DNA of 64,000 nt from JANQJA01 sp040880285 (GTDB taxonomy: Bacteria; Pseudomonadota; Gammaproteobacteria; Pseudomonadales; Azotimanducaceae), in the NCBI GenBank assembly GCA_040880285.1, contig JBBDIT010000041.1:45477-109476 (forward strand), read 5' to 3'. The notes below the pieces were generated by a model. The model did no database searches. It saw only the letters and a list, made by a program, of their open reading frames with translations, and was not told the origin of the DNA. The translations under genes and the position numbers were made by a program. Shown here piece by piece: positions 59,283 through 64,000 of this stretch (within the stretch, counting starts at the first letter, position 1; each line of letters starts with the position of its first letter).

Positions 59283-60503
59283 CTATCCCCTACCGATCCA
59301 GCCCTTGTGTCGAAAGAAATATAGCATAGCAGTCGTCACCAAAATGAATACTCCCCAGATAACCGGATAAGCCCACGGCTCTTTTAGTTCCGGCATAAAT
59401 TCAAAGTTCATGCCGTAGACGCCGGCTATGAAGGTGAGGGGAATGAACACCGAGGCCATGATCGTGAGTACTTTCATAATCTCGTTCATTCGATTGGAAA
59501 CGGCAGACATATATAGATCGGTCAAGCCGCCCGCCATCTCACGATACGATTCAATGATCTCAACGATCTGAATGGTATGCTCGTACACATCTCGCAGGTA
59601 GGGCCGCGTGGCTTCATTGATACGACCCTGTTCTTCTCGATACAACTGATCTGTCACCTCCCGCATCGGCCACACAATACGCCTCAGCAGAGCCAACTCC
59701 CGTTTGATCGAGTGGATGCGATGCAAGACGTCAGGCGTCGGTTGTTCCAGTGTGACAAGTTCCAGATCTTCCAGCACGTCACCATACTGTTCCAAAACCG
59801 GAAAACAATGATCAACAATGGCATCAAGCAAAGCGTACAGCAGGTATCCGGCGCCATTTCGACGAAGGCGCGTGTTTTCCGTTTGCAGTCGAGCGCGGAT
59901 GGGCTGCCATACATCGCCCTGACGTTCCTGAAACGTAATCAATACATCTTCAAACAAAAACAGGCTTACCTGTTCGGTGTCCAGCATGAGGTCGTCGACC
60001 GCTACGGCGTCCGGCGCACCAGGTTTGATCAATTGCAACATGCGCAGCACAACAAATAGATGGTCGTCAAAAAACTCTACTCTGGGCCGTTGTGGGATGT
60101 GCAATACGTCTTCGGCGGTTAGCGTGTGGAATTCAAAATGATTGCGAAACAAGTTGACGACATAAGGATGAATGCTACTGATATTGATCCACCTGACCCT
60201 AACCCAATCGGGTTTTGGCGACGCCAGGAATTGATCCAGGTCTTTCGCTTCACCGGACTCGATTCGATCAATGCTGTAATCGATGTAACTGACCTTGACC
60301 TCGTCGGGCGCAGGCGGCACATCCACATCGGGGAGATGTTCGATCCCGGCCAATTCTCCTGGCGTGACTCCGCTGGCGCCCTCGGAGGTTTTGTGGATTC
60401 CCGGAAGACGCAAAGACGAACCCAGCAACCGGACGCCTTTGTCTACCGTTCCGATCGCAAACCCGATGGCCCGGTCGATCGTCGCTCGCTCTTCGTCCGA
60501 CAT
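59283..60503 (-). CDS. corA: CorA-family magnesium/divalent cation transporter
   Basis: A 406-residue inner-membrane channel for Mg2+ (or Co2+, Zn2+). There is a long cytoplasmic N-terminal funnel domain, and two helices at the C-terminus, FIPLTFIAGVYGMNFEFMPE with the signature GMN, then PVIWGVFILVTTAMLYFF. The N-terminal extension (about residues 1-60) is longer than in E. coli CorA, which is common in the CorA/ZntB-like group. The start at 60503 is ATG with a reasonable site. It is convergent with aacS, 27 bases apart. Confidence 0.92.
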   Translation of the reverse strand: MSDEERATIDRAIGFAIGTVDKGVRLLGSSLRLPGIHKTSEGASGVTPGELAGIEHLPDVDVPPAPDEVKVSYIDYSIDRIESGEAKDLDQFLASPKPDWVRVRWINISSIHPYVVNLFRNHFEFHTLTAEDVLHIPQRPRVEFFDDHLFVVLRMLQLIKPGAPDAVAVDDLMLDTEQVSLFLFEDVLITFQERQGDVWQPIRARLQTENTRLRRNGAGYLLYALLDAIVDHCFPVLEQYGDVLEDLELVTLEQPTPDVLHRIHSIKRELALLRRIVWPMREVTDQLYREEQGRINEATRPYLRDVYEHTIQIVEIIESYREMAGGLTDLYMSAVSNRMNEIMKVLTIMASVFIPLTFIAGVYGMNFEFMPELKEPWAYPVIWGVFILVTTAMLYFFRHKGWIGRG

Positions 60504-60753
60504 CTAAAATCTTTTCCTGAGGATAAGCCCGAATTGTAACAATTCTGCGTCGAAGGATACACGGGGCTAGACAGGGTCGACAGTGGAGTCGAGACCCTGC
60601 GGGACTGTCAGCACTACGATGACGTCACTTTTACGGGCTGGCGACAGACGGTCGAAGGCAAGTAGGAATTTCCTTACACAAAGTTACGGCGATCACACTT
60701 TCGCCGCGGCCAACTGGACGGTACATTGGATTCCTGGTTAAGAAGGAGTTGCC

Positions 60754-60918
60754 ATGTCACTTTTCAAGGGGAATGAGCGTGCAGAGGTCTCGAGGTGGAT
60801 TGTCGACCTTGAGATGTTATTGGATGAAATGAACAGGGAGTCGGCAGTTGACAAGGATATCGCTGAAAGTGAAAGCGCGCTCCATTGGCTGCGCAAGTTG
60901 TTGGCAGCACAGGGTTAA
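60754..60918 (+). CDS. short protein, 54 residues, unknown
   Basis: A small open frame with a good ribosome site (aaggag, 6 bases before ATG 60754) and a protein-like, charged composition. It begins MSLFKGNERAEVSRWIVDLE and ends LHWLRKLLAAQG, and would be a helical, acidic protein with no membrane segment. It was found by reading the strand and is below the length usually reported. The function is unknown. It lies alone between divergent corA and the methyltransferase gene that follows 73 bases on. Confidence 0.55.
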   Translation: MSLFKGNERAEVSRWIVDLEMLLDEMNRESAVDKDIAESESALHWLRKLLAAQG

Positions 60919-60991
60919 CTACTTCCTGGTCAGGTACAATGCCTGCGCTTTATGATTTATGCTGCTGGTAACAGTAGCCGGGCATGCAGTA

Positions 60992-61642
60992 ATGGCTGAT
61001 CGAGAGGATTGGAACAAGCGATACGCTGCCAAACCACTGGTATGGTCTGCTGGACCGAACCAGTTGTTGGCGGACACCGTGAGCACCCTGATGGCGTCAG
61101 GACTTGGCGGCCGCCGGGCGGTCGACCTTGCTTGCGGCGAGGGTAGAAATGCCATCTGGTTGGCGCAGCAGGGTTTTAGCGTGACCGGTATTGACTACTC
61201 CGAAACAGGTATCGCCAAAGCGAGGCAAATCAGCCGCAAGCGTCATGCCAAGGTGAACTGGATTGTTGCCGACCTTTCAACATTTGAACTTGAGCCAGGC
61301 GCCTATGACCTGGTTACGATTGTATATCTCCATACCGGCGCCGATGAACGGGATCGATGGATGACCTGTGCGGCTGCATCTGTAGCCCCTTCCGGTGCCC
61401 TCGTTTACATTGGCCATGACCCGCGGAATGTCTCTGAAGGAGTCGGTGGGCCGCAGGATATCGATTTACTGCCAACGGCGAGCCAGATAGGTGATTATCT
61501 GGAAGGATTTGTCGTGGACAGGGCGGAAGTTGTCGAGCGTCCACTGGTCAGTGATCCAGGGCACGGTGGTCAGGAACGCGGCGTCGACCCAGAGTCGCTG
61601 ATAGCACTGGATACCCTGATGGTGGCGCGCCGTAGCCATTGA
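60992..61642 (+). CDS. class I SAM-dependent methyltransferase (TehB-like)
   Basis: A 216-residue methyltransferase with the TehB/thiol-methyltransferase look. DWNKRYAAKPLVWSAGPNQL at the start is the typical N-terminal motif. SAM motif I is VDLACGEGRNAIWLAQQGF, followed by TGIDYSETGIAKARQ and DLVTIVYLH. ATG 60992 has no strong site; a TTG/ATG region further upstream (60959) adds an unlikely hydrophobic leader. The substrate is unknown; detoxification of metalloids or thiols is possible. Confidence 0.85.
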   Translation: MADREDWNKRYAAKPLVWSAGPNQLLADTVSTLMASGLGGRRAVDLACGEGRNAIWLAQQGFSVTGIDYSETGIAKARQISRKRHAKVNWIVADLSTFELEPGAYDLVTIVYLHTGADERDRWMTCAAASVAPSGALVYIGHDPRNVSEGVGGPQDIDLLPTASQIGDYLEGFVVDRAEVVERPLVSDPGHGGQERGVDPESLIALDTLMVARRSH

Positions 61643-61736
61643 AAGCGGCGGAAAGGGGAGGCCCAATGGGTACGAATGGGCCAAATCACGTGGCAAAATG
61701 ATGGCAAGCTTGAGACGTTCCAGTGGAGGGTCCTAA

Positions 61737-62138
61737 ATGCCACATCTCGAATGTTGGAACTGCGGCACTGACCTCGCGGATATACCCAGACCAATAAGCC
61801 GGCATGCCAATTGCCCCGACTGTTATGAGGTATTGTACTGTTGTCGGATGTGTCGGTGGTATGCACCCGCTCGACCGGGTGATTGCGACCATGAACGGGC
61901 CGACCCTCCGGTAGAGAAAGAGAACGCAAATTTCTGTGATTATTTTTCTCCCACTAATGCCTATGCGAAGGATGAAGGGGAACGCAAGGCAATCGCTAAA
62001 TCCCGTTTTGCGGAACTGTTCGGAGCGCAAGATGCTGCTGCCGCTGACCCTGGAACCGTCGTGGATGTGGATCAAAGTTTGGATGAGCAGGGTGACCGTG
62101 AGATCCGCTCAAAACTGGATGATCTTTTCAAGGATTGA
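61737..62138 (+). CDS. zinc-ribbon hypothetical protein
   Basis: A 133-residue protein whose first third holds several cysteine pairs: MPHLECWNCGTDLADIP, ANCPDCYEVLYCCRMCRWYA and CDHERADPPVEKENANFCDY, a zinc-ribbon pattern. The rest is acidic and probably helical (DEQGDREIRSKLDDLFKD). The start is ATG 61737, with gtggagggt upstream. This looks like a known but uncharacterised family of gammaproteobacterial proteins; no function is assigned. Confidence 0.7.
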   Translation: MPHLECWNCGTDLADIPRPISRHANCPDCYEVLYCCRMCRWYAPARPGDCDHERADPPVEKENANFCDYFSPTNAYAKDEGERKAIAKSRFAELFGAQDAAAADPGTVVDVDQSLDEQGDREIRSKLDDLFKD

Positions 62139-62193
62139 CGGTATCGACTGCGAGAGCAACATGGCGGCGACGCCGGCTGGATGTCCCGCCCGG

Positions 62194-63048
62194 TTAGTTG
62201 CTGGTCTCCCGAAACGCTTCCCTATCCGTAAACCTGCGTGTGTTCAGCTGGCGATCGACAAATAACGCAATCATATCGGTAACCTGGCGGCCAAATTCCT
62301 GCACCGCATCGAACGCATGGGGAGCACCCTCGTAGATATGCATTTCAACCCTGGCGCCATCGCTGACCAGACGAGAATACATATTGAGGCTCGCGGAAAC
62401 AGGCACAATGTCATCCTTATTGCCATGAATCAGCATGGTGGGTGGAAAATCCGCTTTCGACCAGTTGATGGGGCTGGCGCGATCCTGTACCTCAGTTGAA
62501 ACGTCGGTTGAGCCAAACAGTTGGTCAATGGCACCAGCGAGCGTGCCGGTAGTGCGAAGCAGTGTCGGCGGATAGATTGCGATAACAGCACCGACCGAGG
62601 TATCGATACCGGCATTGCCCCCTTGTCCTTCGAATTCCCCTTCACCTGGCGTGCCGCCCAAAATAAGCGCCAGATGGGCTCCTGCAGAGTTGCCGGAGAC
62701 TGCAATTCGTTTGGGGTCGAGTCCCAATGATGCCGAATTCGCACGCATCCACCTGAGTGCGGCCTTACAGTCCTCGATCTGGGCCGGCCATACGGATTCA
62801 CCGGAGAGACGATACTCGGCGCAGACACAAAGGAAGCCGTAACGTGCCAGTTGAATGCCGTAGCCACGAAGTTGCGATTTGTCGCCCTGGGACCAGGCGC
62901 CGCCGTGAATCAACAGAATGCCGATGCGGTCCTGTTTCTCGTCGGGTGGGGTGAAGACATCACATTTGAGATCCCGGCCACCCCCCTGCCCGAATACCAC
63001 ATTGTCTTGAATTGCGACATTGCCCGGAATCTTCGTCATGACGCCCAT
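62194..63048 (-). CDS. alpha/beta hydrolase (carboxylesterase, HSL-like)
   Basis: A 284-residue esterase-type hydrolase without a clear signal peptide. The oxyanion motif is LLIHGGAWSQGDKSQ (HGGxW), the nucleophile elbow is ISVSGNSAGAHLALI with GNSAG (read as AVSGNSAGAH in the protein), and the acid and His are in GNKDDIVPVSAS and APHAFDAV. This suits family IV esterases acting on short acyl esters. The start at 63048 is ATG; a second in-frame ATG at 63039 is equally possible. It is divergent from another hydrolase 134 bases away, which is only distantly related. Confidence 0.85.
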   Translation of the reverse strand: MGVMTKIPGNVAIQDNVVFGQGGGRDLKCDVFTPPDEKQDRIGILLIHGGAWSQGDKSQLRGYGIQLARYGFLCVCAEYRLSGESVWPAQIEDCKAALRWMRANSASLGLDPKRIAVSGNSAGAHLALILGGTPGEGEFEGQGGNAGIDTSVGAVIAIYPPTLLRTTGTLAGAIDQLFGSTDVSTEVQDRASPINWSKADFPPTMLIHGNKDDIVPVSASLNMYSRLVSDGARVEMHIYEGAPHAFDAVQEFGRQVTDMIALFVDRQLNTRRFTDREAFRETSN

Positions 63049-63182
63049 CTTCTAAACCCTGGTTGATATCGGTAGCGCATAAACCTACACCAGATAAGTC
63101 ATGGAGCCAACCTGAATGTACTTCTGGCCGGGGTTTTTGAGTATGCTGTGATGCTTGGAATGCATTAGAGGAGAAGGGCGCA

Positions 63183-64000
63183 ATGCAACGGATTTCGTTG
63201 ATGATTGTTGTGATTGTTGCGGGGTTGAGTGCTCCTATCGGCGCAACCGCGGAAACGACGATTGTGAGTGATGTGGTGTACGGGCATAAAGACGGGATGG
63301 CCCTGGTTTATGATGTATTTGTGCCAGAAGAGGCGAATGGCGCCGGCATTGTCTATATGGTGAGCGGTGGTTGGTTCTCGGTCTGGCAGGCGCCGGATCG
63401 ACGTGCCACTCATTTCGAACGACTATTGGCAGAAGGATTTACCGTGTTTGCAGTGCACCACGGAAGTGCGCCACGATTTAAGGTACCCGAGGCCGTATCC
63501 GATGTTCGTGCTGCCGTTCGCCATATCAAGAAGTCAGCGCCAGACTATGGAGTCGACCGGGATCGACTGGGTGTTTGGGGTGGCAGCGCTGGCGGTCATT
63601 TGTCGCTTATGCTGGGCTTGAACCCGGAAGGCAAGCCGGCAGAGCCGGTAGGCCAGGGTTTCCGGCAGTTGGGGCCGCACTATGCTGTCGATGGAACCGA
63701 CGATGCTACCGTTGCAGCCGTGGTTGCTTTCTATCCCCCGGTGGATATCCGGCACAGGGTAGGTCCAAGCGAGAGATTCCCGGCACTGGATTTTCCAAAG
63801 GACCAGGCTGATGCCATTTCACCGATTTTGTTTGTAACAAAGGACGATCCGCCCGTTCGACTAATCCATGGTGACGCTGACGAACTCGTGCCGCTGGAAG
63901 ACAGCGAAATATTGCAGGCAGAATTGGAAAGAGTAGGGGTTGCCCACGACCTTGTGGTGATCAAGGGTGGTGACCACGGCTTCAGGGATACCGGGCATCG
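63183..64000 (+). CDS. exported alpha/beta hydrolase, runs off the window
   Basis: At least 272 residues of a secreted hydrolase, open to the end of the window. A Sec signal (MQRISLMIVVIVAGLSAPIG, cleavage near ATA) precedes the enzyme. YMVSGGWFSVWQ is in the oxyanion-loop position (GGW in place of HGGxW). The nucleophile elbow is VWGGSAGGHLSLM with GGSAG. LIHGDADELVPLEDS has the acid and KGGDHGFRDTGHR the His. ATG 63183 follows gaggagaaggg. The C-terminus, probably only 20-40 residues, is outside the window. Confidence 0.85.
   Translation, partial: MQRISLMIVVIVAGLSAPIGATAETTIVSDVVYGHKDGMALVYDVFVPEEANGAGIVYMVSGGWFSVWQAPDRRATHFERLLAEGFTVFAVHHGSAPRFKVPEAVSDVRAAVRHIKKSAPDYGVDRDRLGVWGGSAGGHLSLMLGLNPEGKPAEPVGQGFRQLGPHYAVDGTDDATVAAVVAFYPPVDIRHRVGPSERFPALDFPKDQADAISPILFVTKDDPPVRLIHGDADELVPLEDSEILQAELERVGVAHDLVVIKGGDHGFRDTGH

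Noticed and set aside
60560..60620. Inverted repeat (cagggtc ... gaccctg) upstream of the 54-residue protein, considered as a terminator or operator
   Set aside because: The stem is only 7 bp with a 14-base loop and no T-run follows, so it could be chance.

Overview
The window looks like a chromosomal scaffold piece from a marine or moderately halophilic gammaproteobacterium. The reasons are a fused nuoCD in a 13-gene complex I operon, the regulatory part of the proteobacterial dedicated sortase system (a histidine kinase, response regulator and OmpA-like protein known almost only from marine proteobacteria), a TonB-dependent receptor, glycine betaine synthesis from glycine beside a BCCT transporter, and a CYP153-type alkane or fatty-acid hydroxylase. 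No rRNA, tRNA, CRISPR array, phage gene or transposase was seen. I cannot name genus or species.

Layout. 0.1-3.2 kb: PhzF-family protein, two hot-dog thioesterases and a thiolase. 3.2-6.7 kb (minus): PHP-type lipoprotein hydrolase, small lipoprotein, GPH-type symporter. 7.0-11.9 kb: large TonB-dependent receptor, a terminator, a decayed chimera of an MFS transporter fragment and an SDR fragment, then a cyclase-family hydrolase. 12-16.9 kb: DUF4389-like protein, pckG, acyl-CoA ligase, SirB1-family protein. 17-20.2 kb: serine beta-lactamase-like hydrolase, trhO, methyltransferase. 20.2-24.9 kb: the sortase-system regulators pdsS, pdsR and pdsO with no sortase or target gene next to them, then a cold-shock protein. 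25.1-31.3 kb: CYP153 P450, ferredoxin, epoxide hydrolase, two luciferase-like oxidoreductases and small proteins. 31.4-36.2 kb (minus): MarR regulator, two methyltransferases making betaine from glycine, BCCT transporter, Lrp regulator. 36.5-38.5 kb: hpd and small proteins. 39.4-54.1 kb: complete nuoA-N. 54.1-64 kb: CBS protein, rimK, Rieske protein, hmgA-aacS, corA, small proteins, methyltransferase, and two alpha/beta hydrolases, the last running off the end.

How the genes fit together. hpd, hmgA and aacS cover tyrosine to homogentisate, ring opening, and rescue of the released acetoacetate as acetoacetyl-CoA, which a thiolase such as the one at 2 kb could cleave. pckG would return the carbon to gluconeogenesis and Nuo would take the NADH. 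The MarR-GSMT-SDMT-BCCT set is an osmoprotectant module that makes and imports betaine.

Two features cut across the window. First, there are at least six short tandem-repeat arrays with unrelated units of 6 to 19 bp, some inside genes in multiples of three. Second, six 100-N gaps are present. Four of them are flanked by exactly the same 55 bases on both sides, so they look like unmerged contig overlaps at repeats and not missing DNA. Closing the one inside pdsS restores an open frame of 740 codons. The gaps at 12,219 and 31,865 have no such overlap and truly hide the ends of genes.
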